From NCBI GenBank assembly GCA_035222895.1, contig JAVYIG010000309.1:434001-498000 (forward strand): DNA of 64,000 nucleotides, in the 5' to 3' direction. The notes beneath the pieces were generated by a model. That model saw only the letters and a list, made by a program, of their open reading frames with translations, had not been told where the DNA came from and did no database searches. The translations under genes were made by a program, and so were the position numbers. Origin of the DNA: Strongylocentrotus droebachiensis. Lineage: Eukaryota > Echinodermata > Echinoidea > Camarodonta > Strongylocentrotidae. The first letter of the stretch is position 1. Each line of letters begins with the position of its first letter. Below are positions 11,086 to 24,009 of this stretch, in pieces.

Positions 11086-12584
11086 TGTTGTTTTTTTCAA
11101 AAAGAAATAGAAAAAGATCTATACATTAGTAAAAACGCTTGTAAAAAATTGCTTAAAAAGATGTGTACAGTCAAAAGACAAATTGGCTTCTGAAAAATCA
11201 GATAAGTTTAGATAAGTTTAGATAGACAGACTTTAAAGTATGTGAATTTCTCCAAACATTTATGGAATAGCAAATGTGAACCTTTTACTTCAGAACAAGT
11301 AACTATAACTCTTTTACAAAGTAAACAACTTTATTAAATTAATTAATTTTGTGAATTGATAATTTATGTTAAGTAATGAGGTGAAGAGGTTGACACAGTC
11401 TTGCTTGAAAATGAGTGGACTAGGTTAAATCAAAATTAACTCTGTCCTACATTTATAATCTTTGTTATTTCAATTAACTGCGTGACCATGATCAAAATAG
11501 AGAGTGGTCTATAAATATACTTCCTGACCTACACAGTAAAGTAATTTACATCATTACATGTAGATTTTCAAGGATGTAATGTCAATATTTTTGTAAACCT
11601 GGATACTTTCGTTTTCAGACGTCACTTTTCGGGAAGTGACGGCTCGATCATATTCTTTTATATCCATATTATATTTTAACTACTCATCAGAAAAAAAGAA
11701 AGTGAATTTTTCCTCAGTGACTTTGCAAATTTGAAGGTGTGCTGCTGCTGTTATTGTCTTGGTTTAATTGGTTGCTGCCTACACAGACCTGTTGGCACCT
11801 GGTGAAATTACCCCATTCACATTGAGAATTTAAGATGCACTGCGGAAGATGTACACTGTAGGACCCATTGAAACTGTTTCAGTTGATGCTGGCACACATG
11901 TACATGTAAGCCATTCTTTTGGTACATGATAGAACTAACCCATTTACATTGAAAAATAATGTGTTCTGGTGTTCAATTTGGTTGAAGGAGTTGTTGAATA
12001 CTTCAATCAAATGAATGTCTTTGTTGCTGCAGATTAAGGCTTTTTTTTGCACCTGACGGAATTACCACATTCATGTTATGTGTTGCTGTTTATTGTGGTT
12101 GTAGCTAGGAGTCATCAAATCAGCGTTTTAGTCAATGCTGACATAAGCTGTTTGGAACCTGATGGACCCAATTCATATTCAAAGTTTAAAATGTTGTGCT
12201 GTTAAATAGTCTGGCAAAACATTCATAAAACTTTGCTCCATTCATATTGAAAATTGGAGCCAAGATATTGGCGTCAGTTTTCCTAGACATGTAAACTTTA
12301 AAAGACAGTGAAGGTCTTTATGCAAAATGTTTGTGGTTAGTGGTTCATATTCTTGGCTTCCAAAAGGAAGGTTGAGGGTTTGCATCCCAGGCCAACACTT
12401 TTGATCAATCGGCAAGACATAATGACAATCCCAAGCCACGTGTATTAAATGGGTACCTCAGCAAGAAATTTCTTGAATGCTACAAACACAGTGTAAAAGC
12501 AGTTGTCGGATTGTACAATCATTGAAACTTGATGATTAGTACAAGTTTCAATGAGAATCCATATTAAAGTGAAACATACCGGTA
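11086..12584. other. Non-coding DNA
   Basis: AT-rich DNA without a recognisable gene. Several short phrases recur (for example 'cattcacattga' and 'attcatattga' patches at 11815-12250), suggesting a decayed low-order repeat. Confidence 0.4.
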
Positions 12585-12647
12585 TGTGGTCTTTAAAGGC
12601 AGGTGGTCTTTTTATACAGGGGGTTGCTAATGCAGGTTTGACTGTAA
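12585..12647. repeat. Fragment of the TACAGTCAAACCTG MITE family
   Basis: Contains GTGGTCTTTAAAGGCAGG, TGGTCTTTTTATACAGG and the terminal AGGTTTGACTGTA shared with the copies at 33651, 54844 and 58714. The left part is not preserved. Confidence 0.5.
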
Positions 12648-12694
12648 TAACTTCATATACAACCATCATGCCTTGTCCCTTATTTCCTTATTAA

Positions 12695-12885
12695 CCCGGA
12701 TATCTCTGAGCAGCCAAATATGCAACGCTCTAGGCTGTCGGCTACTCACTTACACCTGGGTGGAGTGTGGTAAATGTGAACCAATGTCTTACTAAAGTAC
12801 GTTAGTGCCAGACTGGGATTTGAACCGTCAACCCTTGGATTGAGAGTCAAGTGAATGAACAACTATACCATGACATCTCCATCGA
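12695..12885 (-). mobile_element. tRNA-derived SINE copy 1
   Basis: On the minus strand the head (about 12805-12881) resembles a tRNA gene, with a B box GGTTCAAATCC, CTCTCAATCCAAGGG just before it and a CTGGCAC end. The body, with an ACCCAGGTGT core, matches the copy at 13150-13400. It is not a functional tRNA because the acceptor stem does not close and the body continues. Confidence 0.65.
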
Positions 12886-13149
12886 GCATATATATTGTGG
12901 TTACAAAGAGTTTAGGAAATGGTCACTTCACTTACATTCAGAGTGCTTGGGAGGAAAAAGGGAGGAAAGATCAGTAGGAAATGGACAGGAACAATGATGG
13001 AAGCCTAAACAAATTAACAGATGGCATGAAGACAATTTCAATTACATTTGATGTGTGTTCGGAATGGAAAAGCCACGTGCGCAAATTAACACAGGAGTTG
13101 CTCTTATAGCTTAATTACGTCCTTTTCTGTTGTGTTATCCGTCTTATAT

Positions 13150-13400
13150 CACCAAGAACCTCTTGTAGAGTGATGCAGTGGAGGTGCTAGTTGTTGTTGT
13201 AAAGTGGTTCATTCACTTGACTCTCAATCCAAGGGTTGGGGGTTCAAATCCCAGCCTGGCACTATATAATGTCCTTGACAAGACATTATCCACATTAGCC
13301 ACTCTCTACCCAGGTGTTATGGGTACCTGGCAACTCCTGGGTAATGATAATGCAGGATCGGCAAGATTAAAGAGCAGTATTAATACTCATATGACCACCT
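13150..13400 (+). mobile_element. tRNA-derived SINE copy 2
   Basis: Plus-strand copy with B box GGTTCAAATCC at 13241-13251 and an A-box-like GATGCAGTGGAGGTGC upstream. The shared body has ACCCAGGTGT and a CCTGGGTAATGATAATG tail. It shares its head and body with the inverted copy 270 bp to the left. Confidence 0.7.
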
Positions 13401-13865
13401 TGGGTAAACAAGACCAAATTATCATTGTAAATGTCATTGTAGCATTCATTTAAATAAATTTACTTCTGAGTTCTGAGTTATCCATTTTCCATAGGCTTGA
13501 TATAAATACAGACAGAATAGATTGAGACATTACCTGTGCTCTAACCTAAATTATATTCATCTTTTCATTTGTATCTCCATCATGAGCAATAATAAACCTA
13601 CTTTTGGCGATCAAACAAATTAAAATAAAACAAGTTGATCTGTCTTCTGTGATCAGTCTTTGGAGGTGATGTGGCTTATCTAGCCGATTAGATCAATTAT
13701 GAGCATGTAATGTTACATAAGAAAACATCCCCAGTTGCCAAGGGAGCTGTTTTATGATCATTAGAAATTTCCTTCCTCGGACCATAGGCCAAGAAAAGAA
13801 ACCAGTCATGCAGGGCATGAGTGATTTCTGTACTTGTGTTTTCTGTACTTGTATTTTCTTATTTG

Positions 13866-13962
13866 GATGTGAAAGAGATAGGAGAATGCATACTCGCGAT
13901 TGATTGGAGGACTTGTGATTGAATTAAAAATCAATATCAAGTCGTTATTAGTATAGGGCCCT
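13866..13962. repeat. MITE remnant, GGGCCCTGT-ended family
   Basis: Shares AGATAGGAGA, GCGATTGATTGGAGGACTTG and the terminal AGGGCCCTGT with the copies at 57662-57824 and, inverted, 63750-63886. The other end is lost. Confidence 0.5.
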
Positions 13963-14825
13963 GTAACACAAAACAATTGATTGTATGATTGATTGATCGA
14001 TTGTGCAATCAATGGATTGCACCTCATGGTCGGTTGCAAACACAAATCTATTAATTCAACTTTTTGTTATGAAGCCCAGTGGTACCGGTAATCAAAAAGA
14101 TACATACATGTAGTCGAGGCTGACTAGAGGGTAGAGATGGAAGCATGTTTGAAGAGAGAAATATTTCAAATTATTGATTTAGTTTTCTTTTGAGTGGCAT
14201 GTGCTTCTTCTACTGTACCTTGACCAAAAGAGGACATTATCAATGGTCTGTAAATAATCTTATTTCCTAAGAACAAAAGTGCCATTACTCTTAATTTGAA
14301 TCAGATATTTGTTATTTGTCTGATATATGATATTGTTATGATTATGATTTATTTCCTAGTGAAAGTCTTAAAGTCCTTCCAGCTTTGTAATAGTTTGGGG
14401 TTTGCTATTAAACTAATCTGACTAGTTTTAGGACAGTAACAAGATTGAGTATTTGATCAAATGGCTCACATATGCTTACACATAAAGTATATTTACGTTT
14501 TTCAAAAATATTGGATAGATTAGTATGAAGATTGTCTTCAGAATACAGGTTACAAATGATTTGATAGATTGATTTGATGTGATTGTTTTTATTGTCCACA
14601 TAAATAGAAATTCTTTTTTTCACTGCATGGTTACAAGGTATATTCATAAAGCACAAGTCAATTGAACAATTAAGCTTCAAATGACACATTACTTATTAAT
14701 CATGCACAGAGTAAGTCATATTAATAATTTAAACTAAATCTTTATACAATCAACACTAAATTTAAAAACAATAAATCTATAAATAACTCTTCCTTCTTCT
14801 TCTTCTTCTGCTTTTTCTGATACAG
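13963..14825. other. Non-coding DNA ending in a splice acceptor
   Basis: AT-rich and without a gene. It ends in a CTTCTTCTTCTTCTGC polypyrimidine tract and CAG at 14825, the acceptor of the first visible CPLANE1 exon. It is therefore probably intron. No upstream exon of that gene was found in 1-14825. Confidence 0.5.
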
Positions 14826-15040
14826 AATGATCCCAACGTGGAAAAGACTCTACAGGCACATCAACAAACTTCTAGGATGTTCCACTCGTGCCAAAGGGGT
14901 GTCCCATTTCACCAGACAGCAGGGTGAACTCATCCAGCTGCTGTGTTATGTACAGAGAAAGCTGCACCTCCAAGGATACAGCGTTCCTCTCCACCTCCAC
15001 AGCAAATGGACTCGACTCTCCAATACAGCATATCTGAAAG
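14826..15040 (+). CDS. CPLANE1: CPLANE1 visible exon 1
   Basis: One base completes a codon from an unseen upstream exon. The frame then reads from ATG 14827 (MIPTWKRLYRHINKLLG) to CTGAAAG/GTATAT, leaving phase 1. The other forward frame that looks coding (ending SISER) has a stop at 14925. Only this frame joins exon 2. The ATG is probably internal, not the start. Confidence 0.7.
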
Positions 15041-18000
15041 GTATATCAATGTACATGTAGCTCCTCACTGCCAACTGCACTTTGTCAGACCATACTTTTT
15101 TCTTTTTTTTCCCCATCATGTATTAATTGAATAATGCTCACATAAGAAACACATAATTATATTGATTATAAAGAAAAACACAAAAATTAATTACTGCATG
15201 TATGCTTTAAAAAAAAACTTAATCAGAGGTGATACTTCAACATTTGCCCTCCATAATATTTCCAGACCATACTTTTTAAAATTTTAAAAGTGCAAAGCAA
15301 CATAGAGGTGTACTGACGAATAGTCTCATGAATCATGATCACAGGATTGAGTAGAATTAACACACAAAATTATAGCTGTTTTAGTTTTCAACAAAATTTG
15401 TTGCACCAACTACCGGTATTAGTATCATTTTTACAGCTCCTTTTTGTTATTACAGTGTTATAACAAATGAAGAAGTTAAATTAAGTGTTTAGAAAAGGCA
15501 AGAGTATTTCCATCACTCATCAACACAATAGGGAAGGAGGAAATGCAATTAGTTGGTCAAATATACAGAAAGGGTAATCTGGAAGAAAAAAAAGATTAAC
15601 AGGAAAGATTGCTGGATAGAGATCGAAGCAGGGGAAGGCAGCGCCTCACATATCTACAAGTCTGAACGAATGGTCAACCAAAAACGAAATCAGCAATGCC
15701 AGGTTTGTATAATAGAATAGCAGATAAAAGACAAAAATGGAGGGATATGACCGCCGATTTCTGTTACTTGTGTTGGAGACACAGGAGAGCATACTATGAA
15801 ATTCAATATGTGGTCAATCTTCTTTCTTCTTCTTTATTTTTTTTGGGGGGGGGGGAGGGGGTCCACATTTTCTAATGCTGTGGTACTATAAAGAAAATAA
15901 ATGTCTAGATCAAGAGATAGGCTTTCTTCTCGATATCTTCTCACATTCCTGAATGGTGGAGTTTAACTAACACAGAATACTGATCCTAGAAAAAGACAAA
16001 GACACTTTTACAGGAAAGCGGTGTAATCTTGAACCCTACAGAAAGAATCATATTTCAGAAAACTTATCTTGTGTAGAATTGTTTACAACAGACAATACTT
16101 GATAATTCCCAAAGGAAGTCACTTTTTCTTTACATTCTTCAAGGAATACTGAGTCCTTGGTGCGTGTAAGATTTCCAGATAGCTAGCTGTAATTGTGACT
16201 TCCATCCCCCAATATCAAGATGCTAAGATCTAACAACGTAGTGATAGCCAATACAACGCTGAAATAGATGCCAATTAAGATGAGCTGTTAGATAAATGAA
16301 GATCGCATTCGTTATATTTTCTGCTTTTTAGATGATGATTCTTGAAATTACATGCCTTCGTCAAGTGTCACAATAATGAGAAAATATTGGCACCGCCTTC
16401 ACCTTGATGTAAAAACAAGTGATCGAAACCCTTTAACTTTAATACAAGAAAGATTACTTTTATAAATTCAGATACATGTACATGCAGGAAAATGATTTGA
16501 TTTGATTTTGATTTGATTTGATTTGATTTGATTTCTGCATTTTTCCAAATATAATAACAGAATAGCAAAGAACATATTTAAACTTAATAAGGTATAATAC
16601 AAAATATACAAACAATGATAACTTCATGTCAATATGTTGTTATTTTTTTGTTTTATATATATACATGTATGTACATATAATAACAAAACTTAATATTTCT
16701 ATAACATATTATTATAAATTAAAGTATTATCCAAACTATCAGTTGAAAAAGTGCAGGAGACTGCAATCATAAGCGAAGCTTGACTAGGATGGCGGCCTCA
16801 AAAAGAAAAAATAATCTTAAGGTAAAAGTTAGTTTGTTCCATTTGAGAATGGAAATAAAGGGTGTATTGCAACCATGTTTGGATTTATGGCTGTTCCTCA
16901 AAAACGTGTACAACTTTATACAGAAGGGGGAATTCAGCAATGTTGTTGTTGTGATTTGAGATGATTTAATCATATAAATAAACTGATTTACATGATACAA
17001 ATGTAATTAGCTTCAGTATTGGGAAATTAAGAATACATGATTTACATCAATAAATCAACGTATCTACCTATTCTACTTTGCTATTGTTGCACCTCAACAT
17101 TGCATAACCGAAACTTAAAACACATCGCCAAATTGCTCATACCCCCCCGACCAATGGCGCCCTCCGTGACCCTTGCGTCCGAGCGCCGCCAACGTAACCT
17201 CTTCCTCTTATCTCTTCGCATCCGAACGGATAAGTTACACTAAAAATCGCTCCCAAAAGTTGAAGAGTTTTTCCTCTTTAGTCACTTTTTGGTTCGCATT
17301 TTCGCCTTTTATAATATTCTCTACAATTTCCTGTTCGTTAGAGAGTAGTTTCACTCCGTGAATTTATTTATTTATCAGTATTCTAGAACGTTTTCTTGCC
17401 GACTACTGTTACGTTTCCGCTTTCGCGTTTGCCTGTCCTCACTCCTCCGAGGCCTCGGGTGCGTGCGGGGGTAGTCGGTGGGGTGTTTTAGTCACTGGTA
17501 GTTTATTTAATTCTTTAATTCTTGTTGATAATTGCTCGTACCCTTTGTTTAATTTTCTTTCCCGCAGGTTATAATATGTCTCGCAGTTCTTATTTTCTCT
17601 TAGCAGGTTTCACGAAGAAGAAATCAAGTTCTGTCGCGAGAAAGAAGACGAAGGATTCTAGTAATACGTCTTCGTTAGTTACGCCCCTCGGGAGCGGTGG
17701 TGACACCGCAAATCCCAAGGATGCGAACGTCAGTGGACGTTTATGCGGGCAAGGGAAGCCCAGGAGAATGGTTGAGAAGGCGATATTGTCGCCCCTCAAT
17801 ACGGTTCCCGGAAACCCAGAGGTTCTTACCCTGGGTGGAACGGGCCTTAGTTCTGCACCGCCAACAATTGTTCCGTCGGTTCTTTTGTTTGGTCGGTGCA
17901 CAAATCCATTGACGGATACGAAGACGAAGGATTCTAGTAATAAGTCTTCGTTAGTTACGCCCCTCGGGAGCGGTGGTGACACCGCAAATCCCAAGGATGC

Positions 18001-21000
18001 GAACGTCAGTGGACGTTTATGCGGGCAAGGGAAGCCCAGTAGAATGGTTGAGAAGGCGATATTGTCGCCCCTCAATACGGTTCCCGGAAACCCAGAGGTT
18101 CTTACCCTGGGTGGAACGGGCCTTAGTTCTGCACCGCCAACAATTGTTCCGTCGGTTCTTTTGTTTGGTCGGTGCACAAATCCATCGACGGATATTCGGG
18201 TTGCTTCTGTGGATCCGGACTTGAACCGGTCACCGTTCGGTTCTTCTGTCCCTTTGTCGGATTTGCCGGTTCCGGATTTCGGTCCGGATACCCGTGCATC
18301 CGAGTCGGATCCTGGGGCTTCAACTAACCGCGCCTCTCCGTCGGTGCGTGTTCCGTTTTTCCCGATTCGGTTTGCGGGGAGCTCCTACCGTCGGGCTTTT
18401 ATCGGATAACCGTCCCGTTTCTTCGGCCTTTTCCGTTACCGCTACGTCTCGTAAGAGGCGGGGTTCCCGGGACGCTGTGGCCGGTTCTTCCTCGGATTTT
18501 GTTTATCCTTCGAAGAATCCGCGCTCTGATTTTATGGCACCGTTTGCGGCTCCTCGGGGTCCGCCTTTGGTGGCTACTCTCCCTCCGTCGGTGCCTCCAC
18601 CCCCGCCGGAATTTTCGGATTGGATGCGGGCTTTTGCTGACGCTTTTCGATTTTCGGTGCCCGAGTCGGCTCCTCCGGTTCGTCCTACTTCACTTTCGGA
18701 TCCGATCGCGGTTGATTTATTTTCGGAGTTTTCCGAAGATGCATCGATCTCGCCTGAGCAGTCGCCGGTGCGGGTTTCGAGTTGTCGTATTCAGCCGGGG
18801 TCCTCTCTTTTTTTGCTTCTCCGCCTCACGCTTCGTTGGGCGCTCCGAGAGGCGGGGATCGTCCCTGTTTATCTGGTCAAGATAGGGGGGGCTCGGTTGA
18901 TCGTTGGGACACTGGTTCCATCGCTCAGTCGTCTGGTTTAGTTGCGGGGGATGATGCGTCTATTTCCGTTTGTGTCTCTGGCGGCGGATTTGTTAGCCTT
19001 GTTTCACAAATATGTGCCCGATTTGTGTGTCGTCCCGGAGTTATCGGCGGGGCTTCCTGTCTTCTAAATCGGACTCTTCAGCGTTTCAGGGACTGTTTCT
19101 TCCTGATCTACACAAAGGAGAATTTGTGAATGCCGCAGAAGACTTGTCGTCATCGACGGGATTTCTTGAGCGGCAGGTGGACAAGTACGCTTTCGTTCCT
19201 CAGGATGCGGATTTGTATTTGTGTCCTAAACGGGTTTCTCCCAAACTTGTGGCGGTGGCCAGTCGTTTGGGGAAGAAGTTTGGGACTCGTGGTCCTTTTG
19301 ATAAAAGTGACAATTTGTTGTTTGATCTTTTCTCACGGCTTGCGGTGACTTCGTATCCCATCGGGAAGTATCGTCGGGAGGCTGTGCTCACTTGTTTGGG
19401 CATTCGACCGCATCAAATTCCAGGACTGCTTCCGCAGATTCCAGTGGCCAGCCCCCACCTTTGTGGAGATAGTTTCACTACTCTACTGCAAGCCGAGATT
19501 GATGGTGAGAAGCAGGCTCGAGACCTGTCCGTTGCTTTTCGTGATGTCCAAGAACCGGTTCCTTCCTCCAGACCTCGTAAGAAAAGTTTGAAGTTTTCGG
19601 GTTCTTTTCGTAAGAACGTCGGCCAGTCTAAGGGCCGCCCTCAGGACTGGTACCCGGCCGAGGAGGAATACCAGGATCGTGGTCGTCCTTCGTCTCGAGG
19701 TTCTTCTTACCGTGATTCTTCTATCTTCCCGGACTCCCTTTCGTGGTGGTGGGAAGTCATTCTCTAGATGATGGCTTCCCCCGAGTGCTTGGGTCTTAGG
19801 TCGGCGGGCGGCTCCGGAGATTTCTCCCGGCGTGGGAGAAGATCACCAGCGACGCATTTGTTCTGTCGGTGGTACGAGAAGGGTTCTTCATAGATTTTGT
19901 GGAACCTCTTCCGAATGGCGTCCTCCGGAGCCGCTCTCCGATCATGTCCCCTCTTTTTCAGAGTCACATTTCCTCCGAATTCGTGTCTCTGTTAGAGAAG
20001 GGGGCAATAGAGGAAGTAGGCGATCACCCGTGTCTTTGTTTGTCGCCGGTGTTCGTAATTCCCAAGTGCTCGGGTTCTTTAAGAATGATTCTCAACATGA
20101 AGCGGTTTAACCTTCTTTTGGGAAAGGTTCATTTCCGAATGGATCATCTGGCAACCATCCTTTCTTCATTGAATCCCGCAGACGTCGCGGTTTCTTTGGA
20201 TCTTCGCGACGCTTATTTTCATGTGCCGATACATCCGCGGTCGCGGGATCTTGTGGGGTTTTGCTTTCCTGGGCAAATTCTACCGTTACAGAGCGCTCCT
20301 GTTCGGTTTGCGCCCTGCTCCTCGGATTTTCACGAGAGTCGTGGCGTCAGTCATGCTGTTGGATCATATGCAGATTCTGATCAGCACGACTCAAGATCTC
20401 GGATTTCTCATATTTTGGGAGAAATCAGAATTCGTTCCGACTCGCACGCCGTCTTACCTAGGTGCTCAGCTGGACATTCGTCATCAGCTGGCTCGTCCCA
20501 GGCTCGACAGGGTCGAGACGATAGTCAGGACTGCTCGGTCTCTGAGATGTGCACGTCGGGTGACAGCCGAGTGTTGGCTTCAGTGGCTAGGGTTTCTCTC
20601 CAGTCTAGTCGACATGCTTCCAGATTGTCGACTATTTGATGAGTCCCTTCCAACTCTTTCTGTTGGAGTTTTATCAGCCGAACGTGAGTTCTCTTTTGTC
20701 GTGGATCCCCCTGTTGTCCAGAGTCAAGGGTCTTCTAGGTCCTTGGCTTCGTCGTTCCTTCTTCCTTCAGGGCAAACGCTTCCGAGTTCCTCTCCCTTCT
20801 GTGACCGTCACCAGGGACGCGTCGCTGTTGGTTTGGGGAGGTCTTTGCCAGGGGTCAATGATTTCAGGAGACTGGAGTCATCTGGACTTTCTGCCCCACA
20901 TCAATGTGTTGGAACTCATGGGAGTGTTTGCTTCGCTTCGTCACTTCCGTGCTCATCTGGTGGGTCGTTCGGTTCTGTTTCTTACGGACAACGTATCGGT

Positions 21001-23972
21001 GATGGCGTACATCAACAGACAGGGAGGCACTCATTCTGTGGCTCTGAACGAGTTGTCCTCTCAACTCTGGGCGTGGTGCAAGGGGGCGAGGGTGTTCTCG
21101 ATTGCATCACATATCCCGGGCGAAGAGAATATCTTAGCGGACTTTCTCTCCAGAGACAAGTGCCTTCCCTCAGAGTGGACTCTGCCTTCGACTGTCTTCA
21201 GGCAACTGGGGAGAGTGTTCGGTGTTCTCGACATCGATCTCTTCGCAACTTCGCTCAACCATCGTTTTCCTCGATGTTCTCGAGAGTCCGGGAACCAGGA
21301 GCTTTTGCTCTGGACGCTTTTGCGATCCCGTGGAGGGATGGAGGGCTTACGCCTTTCCCCCGTTCGCGTTGTTTTCCCATGTGCTCTGGAAGATCAGGGA
21401 AGGTCAAGCGGTGATGATTCTCATAGCTCCTTGTTGGCCGGCGAGGTCGTGGTTTCAGGACCTCCTGACCCTCCTGGTGGGGGCTCCGTGGTCGTTGCCG
21501 TGTCATCCGGATCTGGTGTCGCAACCTCTGTCTGGTATTCTACACCAGCGGCCGGAAATCCTCCGTCTGACCGCTTGGCGGTTATCGGGAAGAGGGCTCG
21601 TTCGTCAGGTTTCTCCGAACGTGCTGCACAATTTCTAGTCCAGAGTAGAAGAGAGTCGGCCAGGACGGTTTACAACTCCTGGTTGGATGCTTTTCACACT
21701 TGGTGTGAGGAGGTGGGCGTCGCCCCTAGAGAGGCGTCTTTGCCTTCTATTGCTGACTTTCTGATCTCTTTGTATGACAAGGGGAGGGCTCTGTCAACGA
21801 TTTGTGGCTATCGTTCTGCTATCTTCGGTTTCTTCTGCTCCTCGGCTAGCGGCTCTTTTGAAGTCTTTCTTCCTTAAGAGACCCTTCTTCAGACCTCTGA
21901 CGCCAGTGTGGAGTTTACCCAAGGTTTTGGCACTCCCTTCGAACCGCTGTGTTCTGCGACGCTTCTGCTTACTACGGTCAAGACGGTTTTTCTCATGGTA
22001 ATCACTTCTGGTCAGCGTAGGAGCTCGCTTCATACCCTTTCAGCTGCCCCTGGGCATATCCGCTGGGAAGGACGTGGGGTTCGTTTGATTCCCAAGGCTT
22101 CTTTTATTGCTTAGAATCAGTCTGACACGTCGGGTTCAGTGGAAGTGGTGCTTCATCCCTTGTCGGATTTTTCTTCGGTCTTCGGGGACGGACTGTGGTG
22201 TCCCGTTCGCGCCCTCAAATGGTATCTTTACAAGACGAAGCCTTTTCGCAAGTCGGATCAGCTCTTTCTGGTTTCTCGAGAGCCACTTTCGGCGGCATCT
22301 CGGGATACGATCTCCAGGTGGTTAGTCTTGGCTATCAAGGCTGCGGGCCCTGAGGCCTTGACGCCTGGCAGGGCTCCTCTTGCCCATGATACTCACAGTG
22401 TCAGTACGTCTTGGGCTCTTTTCATCGGAGTTTCAGTTCAAGATATCTGTAAAGCAGCTTTTTGGAAGTCTCCAAGTTCTTTTACTGCTTTTTACCTCAA
22501 AGATGTGCCCGCGGGCGAACGAGCCTTTGTGGTCGCTTCTCTGAAGGCGGCTTCGTCGTCTATTTCTCGTTAACTTGATGAGTTTGCTTGGTTTTTACCA
22601 CCCGGCATTAATCTGTGCTGGTCTTTAGCAAAGTAGAATAGGTAGATACGTTGATTTATTGATGTAAATCATGAAAATCAGTATTGATTTTATTATTTAC
22701 GATATAAATCTACGTATCTACCTATTTTCCCTCCCTCCATCCCCAGCGCCTTTACCAAGGTGTGTCCTAGGGAACTCGTGATAAGAGGAAGAGGTTACGT
22801 TGGCGGCGCTCGGACGCAAGGGTCACGGAGGGCGCCATTGGTCGGGGGGGTATGAGCAATTTGGCGATGTGTTTTAAGTTTCGGTTATGCAATGTTGAGG
22901 TGCAACAATAGCAAAGTAGAATAGGTAGATACGTAGATTTATATCGTAAATAATAAAATCAATACTGATTTTCATGATTCACATGAGACCCGATAAGAAT
23001 GTACTGAAAGATACAGAAGCTTGATTATCAAACTTGGTAAGTGATTAAGATGCTAACGTTGTTCATGTCTCTTTTCCAATCAAACTCTACATTGTAGGAT
23101 GCGAATGCTATATCAAGAATCTTCCAGTCAAAGCGGTGCGTTTGTGGCACCTGGCCGTCGCCGACCCTCGACCCCACCAGTCCCGTACAAAAGGAACATC
23201 GCGACAGTCATTTCAAGAAGCTCCAGCCTCAGGCACCCACCACCCCTCTGCATCCTCCAGCCATCTTCCAGAGGACACCAAGACACGGGATGAGACCACA
23301 GCTTCAGGTGATGCAGAGGCAGCGGAGGCGTCACTGCGGGATCAGATTGTCGAAGCCTCGTTGCTTGGCATACTCTATACCCACCTAGTGGAAGGTGAGC
23401 TCCAGAGGGCGCTGGAGCTTGCGGACTTTCTCATCACGTGCCAGAATGTAGGGAGTGTGACGGCCCCTGATAAAAGTCGGAGAAGACTCCCGGATCTGCC
23501 ACGTAAAGATATGCAGGTTTGTACCTTGCAGCAATTTGACTTTTTCCAGCAAAATTGTTGTTCTCTTTCATTTATGCATGCTTAATGTACTTTATACATG
23601 GTATACTTTGTAGATTAGCTGTCTACTCAGGAGGATCCACATATTTAAAGATATTTATGTTATATGCCTTTCATATCGACCAAGATCGTGGATTATTTGT
23701 CACATGTTCATTTAGAAATGTTTAAAGAAGTTTCTTGGCAATGTGGCAATACGTTTACATAAACCAACTGATCACCATGAGTCAATTTCCATTGGGATTA
23801 TTGTTTTGCTGTCTCTCTCTTGCTCGCTCTATCCCCCTCCCACTCTCCCCTTTTCACTTTCTCTCCTAGTCTGAGTTTCCTTCCTACATTTTCTCTACCC
23901 CTCCTGTTTTGTTTCTCACTCTGTTTATCTTATTTATATGTTTTCCTCTCTTCCTTCTCCCTCTCTCTCTCT

Positions 23973-24009
<37 letters not shown>

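Larger units (their letters stand above)
17036..22976 (+). mobile_element. DIRS-type tyrosine-recombinase retrotransposon, full length but dead
   Basis: About 5.9 kb. It has inverted terminal repeats (17036-17212 and 22780-22976), an internal complementary region at about 22636-22728, and remnants in order of a gag-like ORF, reverse transcriptase, RNase H and a tyrosine recombinase. That architecture defines DIRS1-like elements, which integrate by recombinase and so leave no classic target duplication. Both ends carry CATG, the short sequence also found at the junction in the internal complementary region. All protein frames are broken by shifts, stops or loss of key residues. The element is far richer in GC than its host intron. 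Confidence 0.93.
15041..23097 (+). other. CPLANE1 intron 1 (8.1 kb)
   Basis: Contains a LINE remnant (about 15500-15765), a T/G homopolymer (15838-15862), a TTTGA tract (16497-16534) and the DIRS element (17036-22976), which is inserted in the sense orientation. The remainder is AT-rich and featureless. Confidence 0.75.

Noticed and set aside
13165..13262. Possible tRNA gene
   Set aside because: A B box is present but no acceptor stem closes, and the sequence continues into a SINE body shared with another copy.
14826..15040. Alternative exon 1 frame ending QYSISER
   Set aside because: It looks protein-like but has a TGA at 14925 and does not join exon 2 in phase.
17590..18177. 195-codon minus-strand frame inside the DIRS element
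   Set aside because: Shadow of ORF1 that also contains the 276-bp duplication.
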